A DNA stretch of 11,986 nt from the NCBI GenBank assembly GCA_947446625.1, contig CANFIE010000075.1:1-11986 (forward strand), in the 5' to 3' direction. This document shows positions 1 to 6,324 of the stretch, piece after piece (positions within the stretch are counted from its first letter, which is position 1; each line of letters begins with the position of its first letter). Position numbers and translations under genes: made by a program. This stretch comes from Acetobacteraceae bacterium (GTDB lineage Bacteria > Pseudomonadota > Alphaproteobacteria > Acetobacterales > Acetobacteraceae). Below the pieces are notes generated by a model. It was given only the letters and a program-made list of their open reading frames with translations, made no database searches and was not told the DNA's origin.

Positions 1-150
1 ATCACCAAAATTTAGATTATTATAATCCTTTAAGCGCCTGTTTTATCGTATTTTCTATGTTTTCATATAGTATTGTGGCTTTTTAGTTATTGTTTACGAA
101 TTTTCTCAATTATTAATGCAACCATAGCGCGAATTGAAAGTGTTGGGAAA
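1..150. other. AT-rich intergenic block without a credible gene
   Basis: I counted 30 G/C in the first 120 bases (25%), against very GC-rich coding DNA everywhere else in the window. Long T and A runs and stop codons fill all frames. An open plus-strand frame that starts at 73 only becomes long after 190, where it is the antisense of the DUF1989 gene, so I do not accept it as a gene. The block lies beyond the 3' end of the leftward catabolic operon. It may hold the promoter region of a gene to the left of the window or mark the edge of a transferred segment; neither can be decided from this piece. Confidence 0.6.
15..27. repeat. Small palindrome in AT-rich block
   Basis: GATTAT-T-ATAATC is a perfect 6-bp inverted repeat around a central T. 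It contains TATAAT on both strands (21-26 plus, 24-19 minus), so it could be a -10 element or a small operator for a gene left of the window. In DNA this AT-rich such a palindrome may also be chance. Confidence 0.3.
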
Positions 151-177
151 ATAAGCGAGGCGCCGCATGCCGGCGCC
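148..177 (-). terminator. Probable intrinsic terminator of the leftward catabolic operon
   Basis: Read on the minus strand, a 7-bp perfect GC stem (GGCGCCG / CGGCGCC, 177-171 with 165-159) closes a 5-base GCATG loop. After four bases comes a T-rich stretch, TTATTTT (154-148). The stem begins 9 bases past the TAA stop of the last gene. The gap between stem and T tract makes it less than ideal, but its place and strand fit the end of the six-gene operon. Confidence 0.6.
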
Positions 178-186
178 GCGCCTGCC

Positions 187-777
187 TTAGCCGAGGATCT
201 GGTAATGCGCCTCAGTGGTGGTGCCGGTCGTGCCGTTGATCGGCAGGATGTCCTGCGGGCAGCAGGACATCGCCACGATGCAATCCAGTTCCGCCCGCAG
301 CGTCACGAAGTCTCCGGGCTTGGTGGTGGGTGGGTCGAAGGAGAGGCCGCCCGAGGGGGTCCAGGGGATGTTCATGAACAGGTTGAACGGGCTGGGGCAT
401 TCCGGCGGGGTCAGCCCCAGGCCCTGCATGGCGGCAAAGAGATTGTCGGTGCAGTTGTCATGGTATTCCTTCACCCCCAGCAGAATGTAGCGTTCGCTGT
501 CGCAGGCGGCCATCAGCGTATCGTGGTCGCCCTTGCTGGTATCCTCGGTCATGGTCAGGATCTTGCGGCGGCGGTTGGTGTAGAGGCCGTCTCCCACGCG
601 CGGGACCATTTTGGTGAGCGTGGCGCGGGTGTGCTCCAGGGACAGGAACTCGGTGAGCATACCGGCGGTGAAGGCCCAGGTGTCCACCACCTGGCTGCCA
701 TGGGTATTGATGATGCGGATGGATTGGCCCTGCTTGAGATAGGTGGCCTTGCCACGGCGGGCGGGAACCGTTTGCAT
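187..777 (-). CDS. DUF1989 / urea carboxylase-associated family protein (subunit A of a tandem pair)
   Basis: This 196-residue protein belongs to the DUF1989 (COG3665) family, which includes the urea carboxylase-associated proteins now known as the two subunits of carboxyguanidine deiminase. Family landmarks visible are GDHDTLMAACDS (about residues 83-94), HDNCTDNL (106-113), RAELDCIVAMSCCPQD (161-176) and the C-terminal NGTTGTTTEAHY (181-192). H85, C92, C109 and C173 line up with equivalent residues in the neighbouring paralogue and are probable metal or active-site residues. The ATG at 777 is chosen because upstream residues in the same frame overlap the preceding gene and do not resemble the family; it leaves a 7-base gap to that gene. 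It is the last gene of the operon, just before a hairpin. No biotin-dependent carboxylase is nearby, so a guanidine role is not implied. Family assignment is firm, substrate unknown. Confidence 0.88.
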   Translation of the reverse strand: MQTVPARRGKATYLKQGQSIRIINTHGSQVVDTWAFTAGMLTEFLSLEHTRATLTKMVPRVGDGLYTNRRRKILTMTEDTSKGDHDTLMAACDSERYILLGVKEYHDNCTDNLFAAMQGLGLTPPECPSPFNLFMNIPWTPSGGLSFDPPTTKPGDFVTLRAELDCIVAMSCCPQDILPINGTTGTTTEAHYQILG

Positions 778-784
778 GTTTCCG

Positions 785-1372
785 TCAGTCCTCGATCTGC
801 ACGCGGATGGGCGTGGGGTTGAAGTTGTTGCAGGGGTTGTTGACCTGCGGGCAATTGCTGATGACCACCAGCGCATCCATTTCCGCCCGCAGCGCCACCT
901 GGCAGCCGGGGGGCGAGACGCCGAGCGCTATGGCGGCGGTGCCTGCCGTGGTGACGGGCACGCGCATGAACCAGTTGATGTTGGGCACGATGTCACGCCG
1001 GCCGAGGCCATGGCAGGCCAGGCCAGTGAGGAAATTCTCGCGGCAGCCCGGGCAGTTCTGCACGCCGTAGAGCATGGCGTTGGAAGGCGCCGAGCAGCAG
1101 CCACCAATGGTGTCATGCCCGCCGAACTGATCCTCGATGATGGTGAAGATGGGGCGGGCGATGTCGGAGTAGAGCACATGGCCGGTGGTGAGGAAGATGC
1201 TGCCGGCGGCCTTCATGGTGTTGGGGGCGTGGTAGCGTTCCAGCGGCTCATCTGCGTTGTAGCAGAGGAAGTCCACCGCCTGCTGGCCTTCAAGGTCGGT
1301 GATGCGCAGGGTTTGGCCGCGTTTGACAATGCCGGACCAGGGGGCGCCGGCGGGGATGATCTCGTTGAGCAT
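785..1372 (-). CDS. DUF1989 / urea carboxylase-associated family protein (subunit B of a tandem pair)
   Basis: A 195-residue paralogue of the next gene downstream, of similar length, so a heteromeric enzyme like carboxyguanidine deiminase (two DUF1989 subunits) is plausible. Visible motifs are FGGHDTIGGCCS (about 83-94), NCPGCRENF (106-114), ALRAEMDALVVISNCPQ (160-176) and the C-terminal NNPCNNFNPTPI (178-189). H86, C92/C93, C110 and C174 match H85, C92, C109 and C173 of the partner. The start at 1372 shares one base with the stop of the Rieske gene (TGATG, 1374-1370), which implies translational coupling; an in-frame ATG at 1405 would reach further into that gene. The likely chemistry is C-N hydrolysis of a small amidine, carbamoyl or imine-type compound. 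That is inference from the family, and the true substrate is unknown. Confidence 0.88.
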   Translation of the reverse strand: MLNEIIPAGAPWSGIVKRGQTLRITDLEGQQAVDFLCYNADEPLERYHAPNTMKAAGSIFLTTGHVLYSDIARPIFTIIEDQFGGHDTIGGCCSAPSNAMLYGVQNCPGCRENFLTGLACHGLGRRDIVPNINWFMRVPVTTAGTAAIALGVSPPGCQVALRAEMDALVVISNCPQVNNPCNNFNPTPIRVQIED

Positions 1373-2562
1373 CAGGGCGCGTCCAGCACCTGGTCCAGCA
1401 CCCAATTGTCGATGCTGTGCACCAGCGGTTCGCGGTAGCTGAAGCGGCCGGAGACGGCGTAGGGCGAGGCGACGCCGCGCTGCTGGCGGTCTGAGGCGAT
1501 GATGTCTTCCTCGATGGTGATGTCCCAGCGCTTGTAGTAGTTGGCGGCGAGTTGTTCGAAATCGGGCCGCAGCGCCCGGCTGCGCGGGAACAGGGCGCCA
1601 TGCACCAGGCGGGTGCGGTTGGGGCCGAGCGGTTGCAGTTCCAGGTACCAGGCGCAGTCGATGGTGCAGGCCAGGTAGGTGCTGGGGTAGAGCAGTGGGG
1701 CATAGGTGCCGCCGGCTTCGCGCCGGCCGGCCAGGGTTTCGATGGGCGGGAAGCCGCTGTCGCCCTGCAGCAGCGCCATGCTGTTTTCATGCTGGGCGAA
1801 GGTGATGACGTATTGCCCGGTGGGTTCCTCCACCCAATAGCCGGCGCTGCGGGCGCTGGCGTATTTCTGGATGGTGGCCTTGTGCACCGTGCCGATGTGG
1901 TAGGATTCCTTGGCGTTCTCGACGAAGATCTTCCAGTTGCAGTCCATGTCGAAGATCTTGCGGCGGGCCAGCACCATGTCTTCGAGGCCGTAGCATGCCA
2001 GCTTATCCGGCAGGCCGCCGAGCCATTGCGCCAGTGGTGGCGCAGCGTTGTCGAAGCAAACAAACAGAAAACCGCCCCATTGTTCCAGCCGCAGCGGGAT
2101 GAGGCCGTTTTCCGCCGGCTTGAAATCCTCGGTCTTGTGCATTTCCGGGGCACCCAGCAGCGTGCCGTCCAGGCCGTAGCTCCAGGAATGGTAGGGGCAG
2201 ATGATGGTGCCGCAGCTGCCGCTGCCATTGTCGAGCAGCGTGCTGCCGCGATGGCGGCAGGCATTGGCGAAGGCGCGGACAATGCCGTCCTTGCCGCGGA
2301 TGATGATGAGCGGGATGCCGGCGAATTCCTGCGCGACATAGTCGCCGGGCTTGGCGACCTGGTCGGCATGGCCGAGGAAGTTCCAGGCGCGGCGCCAGAT
2401 GCGCTCGACCTCGCGTTGGTAGAAGGCGGGCGAGGTGTAGCACCAGGCGGGAAGGGTTTCTGCCTGCAGCAGCGGCTTGCGAACCTTGGCGTAGTGGCGC
2501 GGGTGGAACAGGTCGGCGGGAGCGTCCATGGCTTCAATACCCTGTTGCGGGATCGACGGCAT
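1372..2562 (-). CDS. Rieske non-heme iron oxygenase, alpha subunit (first copy)
   Basis: A 396-residue aromatic-ring-hydroxylating/quaternary-amine type Rieske oxygenase. The [2Fe-2S] motif is C102-x-H104 ... C122-x2-H125 (CRH, 17 residues, CPYH). The catalytic domain shows CNWKIFVENAKESYHIGTVH (208-227), giving mononuclear-iron ligands H222 and H227, with D353 in EEDIIAS as the likely third. E219, three residues before H222, takes the place of the Asp that bridges subunits in naphthalene dioxygenase; Glu there is typical of carnitine/betaine-type enzymes such as CntA. It would need a reductase, and none is encoded in the window. An alternative start at 2529 (MDAPADLFHP) gives a 4-base gap to the upstream gene instead of a 29-base overlap. 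The protein is about half identical by eye to the Rieske protein at 6325-7488. Substrate unknown; N-demethylation or ring hydroxylation are both possible. Confidence 0.92.
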   Translation of the reverse strand: MPSIPQQGIEAMDAPADLFHPRHYAKVRKPLLQAETLPAWCYTSPAFYQREVERIWRRAWNFLGHADQVAKPGDYVAQEFAGIPLIIIRGKDGIVRAFANACRHRGSTLLDNGSGSCGTIICPYHSWSYGLDGTLLGAPEMHKTEDFKPAENGLIPLRLEQWGGFLFVCFDNAAPPLAQWLGGLPDKLACYGLEDMVLARRKIFDMDCNWKIFVENAKESYHIGTVHKATIQKYASARSAGYWVEEPTGQYVITFAQHENSMALLQGDSGFPPIETLAGRREAGGTYAPLLYPSTYLACTIDCAWYLELQPLGPNRTRLVHGALFPRSRALRPDFEQLAANYYKRWDITIEEDIIASDRQQRGVASPYAVSGRFSYREPLVHSIDNWVLDQVLDAP

Positions 2563-3532
2563 TCTTCAGTTTCCGGCCTTCGCGCAGCCGCGCCAGGTTG
2601 GCGAAGGCCAGGTCGAGCGTCAGCGGCAGGTAGTTGTCGAGGTCGTCCGACGAGCAATGCGGCGTGATGATGAGGTTGGGCACCTGCCAGAGCGGCGAGG
2701 TGGCAGGTAGGGGCTCGGGGTCGAACACGTCCAGCACGGCGCCGGAGAGCTTGCCGCTGCGGAGCGCGGCGCTGAGCGCGGTGTAGTCCACCACGCCGGC
2801 GCGGCCGACATTGACGAGGCCAGCACCGTCCTTCATGGCGGCGATGGCGTCTGCGTTCAGCAACTGCGTTGTCTCGGGCGTGAGGGGCGTGGCGATGAGG
2901 ACGAAGTCGGCCTGGGTCAGGCCCTTGTGCAATTGGCGCAGCGGGAGCACGGCATCGGCGTAGCGGTGCGGCTTGGGGTTGCGTCGCATGCCGAGCACGC
3001 GCATGCCAAGCCGCTTGGCTGATTTTGCCGCGGCGCCGCCCATTTCACCCAGGCCAATGACCAGCACGGTTTTGCCGGCGATGCTGGGCGAGAAGATTTG
3101 CCGCCATTCGGCGCGGTGCTGCTGCGTGACCAGCGTGGGCAGGCGGTAGCACAGGGCGAGCAGTGCCATGGTGGCGAACTCCCCGGTTTTTTGCGCGTGC
3201 ACGCCGCTGTTGTTGGTCAGCGTCACCTGCTTCGGCAACCAGTCGAGCGGCAGTAGGGGTTCGATGCCAGCGCCAGTGATGTGAATCCAGCGCAGCTTGG
3301 GCGCGGCTTCGGCCAGGCGATGCTTTGGGAAGGCAGGGTCGGTGATGAGGTCGTTGCTCGTCACCAGGCCTTCGGCGGTGGCGAGCCAGGAGAGGTCGGT
3401 CAGGTCCTCACCCACCGTGCAGCGCAGGCCGCGTGCGGGCTTGGCGCTGCGCTGCGCTGCCTGCACCAACTGCGGCGTGATGCGGAAAACGCTGGCCTTG
3501 TTGGCACGGGTTTCAAAGTGCAGATGCGTCAT
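2534..3532 (-). CDS. D-2-hydroxyacid dehydrogenase, NAD(P)-binding
   Basis: A 332-residue member of the D-isomer-specific 2-hydroxyacid dehydrogenase family, of normal length. The Rossmann motif G160-L-G162-E-M-G165 follows IAGKTVLVI. The catalytic triad is visible as R244 (NVGRAGVVD), E273 (DVFDPEPLP) and H292 (TPHCSS), with the usual 29-residue spacing between Arg and Glu. Residue 183 onward (RRNPKP) replaces the acidic residue common after the second strand in NAD-specific enzymes, so NADPH use is possible, though this is inference. The start at 3532 is preceded by CGGAG at good spacing; the longer frame upstream is antisense-like and not family-like. It lies 31 bases after the M20 gene and overlaps or nearly abuts the Rieske gene, inside the operon. 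It would interconvert a 2-keto acid and a D-2-hydroxy acid formed in the pathway; the actual acid is unknown. Confidence 0.9.
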   Translation of the reverse strand: MTHLHFETRANKASVFRITPQLVQAAQRSAKPARGLRCTVGEDLTDLSWLATAEGLVTSNDLITDPAFPKHRLAEAAPKLRWIHITGAGIEPLLPLDWLPKQVTLTNNSGVHAQKTGEFATMALLALCYRLPTLVTQQHRAEWRQIFSPSIAGKTVLVIGLGEMGGAAAKSAKRLGMRVLGMRRNPKPHRYADAVLPLRQLHKGLTQADFVLIATPLTPETTQLLNADAIAAMKDGAGLVNVGRAGVVDYTALSAALRSGKLSGAVLDVFDPEPLPATSPLWQVPNLIITPHCSSDDLDNYLPLTLDLAFANLARLREGRKLKNAVDPATGY

Positions 3533-3563
3533 GGCTGCTCCGGGCATGCGAGGCGGCGGGGCA

Positions 3564-4835
3564 TCAGGCGCCCGCCATGAGGTAGCGCGCCGCCGCCAGC
3601 GTGTGCACGCGCAATACGTGCAGGAACTCGCTTGCCTCGATGTTCTCATCGGCCGCCGCCATGGTTTCGGGCGTGTGGCCGTAGACATAGGCGGGCACGC
3701 CGGCGAAGCGCCAAAGGCGCGTGTCGGTGGTGCCGAGGGTGATGACCGGGACGGGCGGCTTGCGGCCATCATCGCGCACGGTGCGGCGCAGGATCTGCAT
3801 CATCTCGCCATCGGGGTCGGACCAGTTGGGCATGTGTTCCGGCGAGGAGATTTCTTCCCAGCTGGCTTCAGGGAAGTCTGCCATCAGGCGGGCGACGTGC
3901 GGGCGGACTTCTTCCTTCGTCAGCCCGATGGGCAGGCGGAGATCAACCTCGATACGGCATTCGCCGGGGACCATGTTCATCTTCAGCCCGCCGGAGATGC
4001 GACCGAGGCTGAGGGTGATTTCCGGGATGGCGGCGGCGTGGCCGATACCGCAACCTTCATCGACCTGCGCGGCGATGCCGGGGTCGCGGAACATGGCCAG
4101 CAGGTTGTCGGGCGCGCGGGTGGGCAGATGCTTCAGTGTTTCCAGGGCGCGCACCACGCGGCCGGCGATTTTGGTGGCGCTGCCGCTGGCATGCGTATAG
4201 GCGCCGTGCGCGCCCTTGGTGCGAATGGTGATAGCGACCCAATAGGGCGATTTTTCACCGAAGCGGATGCAGCTTGGCGAGGATGGTTCGCCCGAGAGCA
4301 GGCAGTCGCCAAGCATCAGCTCGCGGTGATGCTCGAACAGATAGCGTGCGCCCCAGGGGCCGAAGGTTTCTTCGTCTGACACTGCGGTGTAGGTGAGGCT
4401 GCCGCGCAATTCGGTGCGCAGCGCGTGCAGGTGCAGGTGCAGGAAGGCGAGGGTGAGCGAGGCGAGGCCACCCTTCATATCACAGGCGCCGCGACCGTGG
4501 ATGCGGCCATCGACGACATCACCGCTGTAGGGGCTGCGCGACCATTCGCTGGCATCGGCGGGGAAGGTATCGATATGGCCGTTCAGCACCAGGTGGCGGC
4601 CCGGTGCGGGAGCGTCGAACCGGGCGATGATGTTGGGCATTTCCGGGTGTGGGGAAATGACCTTGGGGTCGAAGCCGGCATCGCGCAGCGCGTTGAGTAC
4701 GAGGGTTGCGGCGGGGCGTGTGTCGCCCGGTGGGTTTGGTGTGGGCGCGCGCAGCAGGGATTGCAGGAAGGCGATGCTCTGCGCTTCCGTGGCGGCGAGG
4801 CGGGCCAGCAGGGCTTGTTCGAGCGCGGACATCAT
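3564..4835 (-). CDS. M20-family metallo-deacylase/amidohydrolase (ArgE/DapE-like), second in operon
   Basis: A 423-residue M20 hydrolase, the family of acetylornithine deacetylase, succinyl-diaminopimelate desuccinylase and carboxypeptidase G2; these cleave amide bonds of N-acyl amino acids using two metals. Visible residues are H87-x-D89 (NGHIDTFP), D119 (GRGACDMKGG), E155-E156 (VSDEETFG: general base then metal ligand), E183 (SGEPSS) and H210 (GAHGAY, lid-domain His). The C-terminal region reads VPAYVYGHTPETMAAADENIE: the position where most relatives have the last metal-binding His appears to be A393. The start is ATGATG; the first ATG (4835) overlaps the upstream stop by four bases and the second (4832) by one, so translation is coupled. 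It is clearly a paralogue of the adjacent upstream gene. Acyl group and amino acid substrate are unknown. Confidence 0.9.
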   Translation of the reverse strand: MMSALEQALLARLAATEAQSIAFLQSLLRAPTPNPPGDTRPAATLVLNALRDAGFDPKVISPHPEMPNIIARFDAPAPGRHLVLNGHIDTFPADASEWSRSPYSGDVVDGRIHGRGACDMKGGLASLTLAFLHLHLHALRTELRGSLTYTAVSDEETFGPWGARYLFEHHRELMLGDCLLSGEPSSPSCIRFGEKSPYWVAITIRTKGAHGAYTHASGSATKIAGRVVRALETLKHLPTRAPDNLLAMFRDPGIAAQVDEGCGIGHAAAIPEITLSLGRISGGLKMNMVPGECRIEVDLRLPIGLTKEEVRPHVARLMADFPEASWEEISSPEHMPNWSDPDGEMMQILRRTVRDDGRKPPVPVITLGTTDTRLWRFAGVPAYVYGHTPETMAAADENIEASEFLHVLRVHTLAAARYLMAGA

Positions 4836-6100
4836 GCACCCCCCAGATAGGCAGCGGCGGAGAGGGCGTGGACGCGCAGCACGTTGAGGAATTCCTCGAT
4901 GCTGACGGATTCATCGTGGCTGGCCATGCCTTCCGGCGCGCAGCCATAGATGTAGGCGGGGATGCCGGCGTTGCGCCACCAGCGAGCATCGGTGAGGGCG
5001 AGGGTGGCGATGGGCACGGGGCGGATGCCGGCAACCTGTTCGGCATGGCGCTGGATGAGGTGCAGCATTTCGCCCTCGGGGTCGCACCAATTGGCGTGGG
5101 TTTCGCTTTCCACCGATTCCTCGGCGACGCTGACCTGAGGGAAGTCGCGCAGGATGTTGTGGATGCAGGCCATCACTTCCGCCTTGCTGAGACCGAAGGG
5201 GATGCGGATATCGGCTTCGACGCGGCAACTGCTCGGGATCATGTTGGTCTTCAGCCCGCCTTCCACCACGCCGATATTCAGCGTGACCTGTTGCAGCAGA
5301 TCCGCCGCGCCGGGGCCCATGCTGCGGTCCAGCGCGGCGCGCACGATGGGGTCTGCCAGGTTGCGGGCAATCTCGGGCGCCGGGGTGGGCACCAGCTGCG
5401 TCACGGCTTCCAGACGCTCCATGAGGTCGAGCGCGATGAGGCTGGCGCTTTCGCTCATGTGGATATAGGCGCCGTGGGCACCGCGCGTCTTGATGGTGAA
5501 GGCGAGCCAGAGCGGCAGTTTTTCACCCCAGCGCACGGTATGGGCGGAGGAGGGTTCGCCGTTGAGGCAGCAATCGCCGCGCACATATTCGGGATGATGC
5601 GCGAAGAGATAGCCGGCGCCCCAGCGGCCACCGGTTTCTTCTTCCGATACGCAGGTGAGTGAGAGCTTGCCGGTGAGGCGTGCGCGATGGCGATGCAGCA
5701 GCGCATAGGTGATGAGGCTGGCAGTGGTGCCGCATTTCATGTCGGCCACGCCGCGGCCATAGAGGCGACCGGCTTCGATCGTGCCGCTCCAGGGGTCCTT
5801 GTGCTTCCAGCGATCCGCGTCGCCAGCGGGGAAGACATCAATATGGCCGTTCAGCACCAGGTGGCGGCCAGGGCGTGGCGCGGAGAACTGCGCGACGAGG
5901 TTTGGCATTTCCGGGATGGGCGCGATCAACGCGTGTTCCAGCCCGCGGGCGGCGAGGAAGTTGGCGAGCAGGGCGGTGCCGGCGCGCGTGTCTCCTGGTG
6001 GGTTGGGGGTGGGGATGCGGACGAAGGCCTGCAACAGGCTGACCCATTCATCTGCGCCAGCGGCAATCTCCGCCAACAACACTTCCGAAAGGCTGCTCAT
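4832..6100 (-). CDS. M20-family metallo-deacylase/amidohydrolase (ArgE/DapE-like), first gene of leftward operon
   Basis: A 422-residue M20 hydrolase, nearly equal in length to its downstream paralogue and alike throughout (PTPNPPGDTRA near 31-40, GRHLVLNGHID 78-88). Metal and catalytic residues are H86, D88, D120 (GVADMKCG), E154-E155 (VSEEETGG) and E182 (NGEPSS), with H209 in RGAHGAY. The C-terminal segment reads YGCAPEGMASHDESVS. As in the paralogue, the position of the usual last metal His aligns with an Ala (A393), with a His two residues later (H395). The start at 6100 is chosen for the GCGGAG ribosome site seven bases upstream; the in-frame ATG at 6163 adds residues unlike the family. 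It opens the six-gene leftward operon, directly beside the divergent control region. The presence of two different M20 enzymes suggests two amide substrates or two stereoisomers, but this is inference. Confidence 0.9.
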   Translation of the reverse strand: MSSLSEVLLAEIAAGADEWVSLLQAFVRIPTPNPPGDTRAGTALLANFLAARGLEHALIAPIPEMPNLVAQFSAPRPGRHLVLNGHIDVFPAGDADRWKHKDPWSGTIEAGRLYGRGVADMKCGTTASLITYALLHRHRARLTGKLSLTCVSEEETGGRWGAGYLFAHHPEYVRGDCCLNGEPSSAHTVRWGEKLPLWLAFTIKTRGAHGAYIHMSESASLIALDLMERLEAVTQLVPTPAPEIARNLADPIVRAALDRSMGPGAADLLQQVTLNIGVVEGGLKTNMIPSSCRVEADIRIPFGLSKAEVMACIHNILRDFPQVSVAEESVESETHANWCDPEGEMLHLIQRHAEQVAGIRPVPIATLALTDARWWRNAGIPAYIYGCAPEGMASHDESVSIEEFLNVLRVHALSAAAYLGGA

Positions 6101-6283
6101 GGGCACTCCGCTGCCGTCAGAAGTGCAAGCAGAGCCTATGATTAGCCGCGGTGCAATCGGCATTCGGTGATGGTTTTTAATGTGCCTGTTGAATGAACAA
6201 ACTGCCTAAGACTGAGATTAATTCAGGGGCAACTTGGGTTTAACGCAGAAAATGCCGCCGATTCAGTGGTTGTGGCAGTGCTT

Positions 6284-6295
6284 GAAGCTTGCTTC
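6284..6295. repeat. Short inverted repeat in divergent promoter region
   Basis: GAAGC-TT-GCTTC is a perfect 5-bp inverted repeat around TT, 29 bases before the start of the second Rieske gene. It could be an operator half-site pair or a small leader hairpin. Its shortness means chance occurrence cannot be excluded. Confidence 0.3.
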
Positions 6296-6311
6296 GCTTG
6301 AGCAATCGCGC

Positions 6312-6317
6312 AGGAGG
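6312..6317 (+). promoter_or_regulatory. Strong ribosome binding site fixing the start of the second Rieske gene
   Basis: AGGAGG lies seven bases before the ATG at 6325, ideal spacing. In-frame ATGs at 6289 and 6319 are excluded: the first has no comparable site and the second would leave a single base of spacing. Confidence 0.75.
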
Positions 6318-6324
6318 GATGTCC

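Larger units (their letters stand above)
6101..6324. promoter_or_regulatory. Divergent control region between the two catabolic operons
   Basis: This 224-base gap separates the start codons of two operons that run apart, so promoters for both must lie here, and shared control is likely. It is visibly less GC-rich than the genes (for example 6171-6220). I could not settle a -35/-10 pair. Possible operator elements are the inverted repeat GAAGC-TT-GCTTC (6284-6295), close to the Rieske start, and ATT-N11-AAT (6141-6157), which has the T-N11-A spacing of LysR-type sites. ATTCAGKGG also recurs at 6221 and 6261, 40 bases apart. No regulator gene is encoded in the window. Confidence 0.65.

Noticed and set aside
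73..822. Plus-strand open frame of 249 codons
   Set aside because: Most of it lies opposite the well-supported DUF1989 gene. Its protein is low in recognisable motifs, and open antisense frames are expected in DNA this GC-rich.
1290..2657. Minus-strand open frame of 455 codons overlapping the first Rieske gene
   Set aside because: It is another frame of the Rieske coding region. Its protein is Arg/Pro/Ala/Ser-rich without family motifs, while the Rieske frame has complete metal sites.
3297..4379. Plus-strand open frame of 360 codons opposite the dehydrogenase and M20 genes
   Set aside because: It crosses the gap between two good minus-strand genes and shows no family motif.
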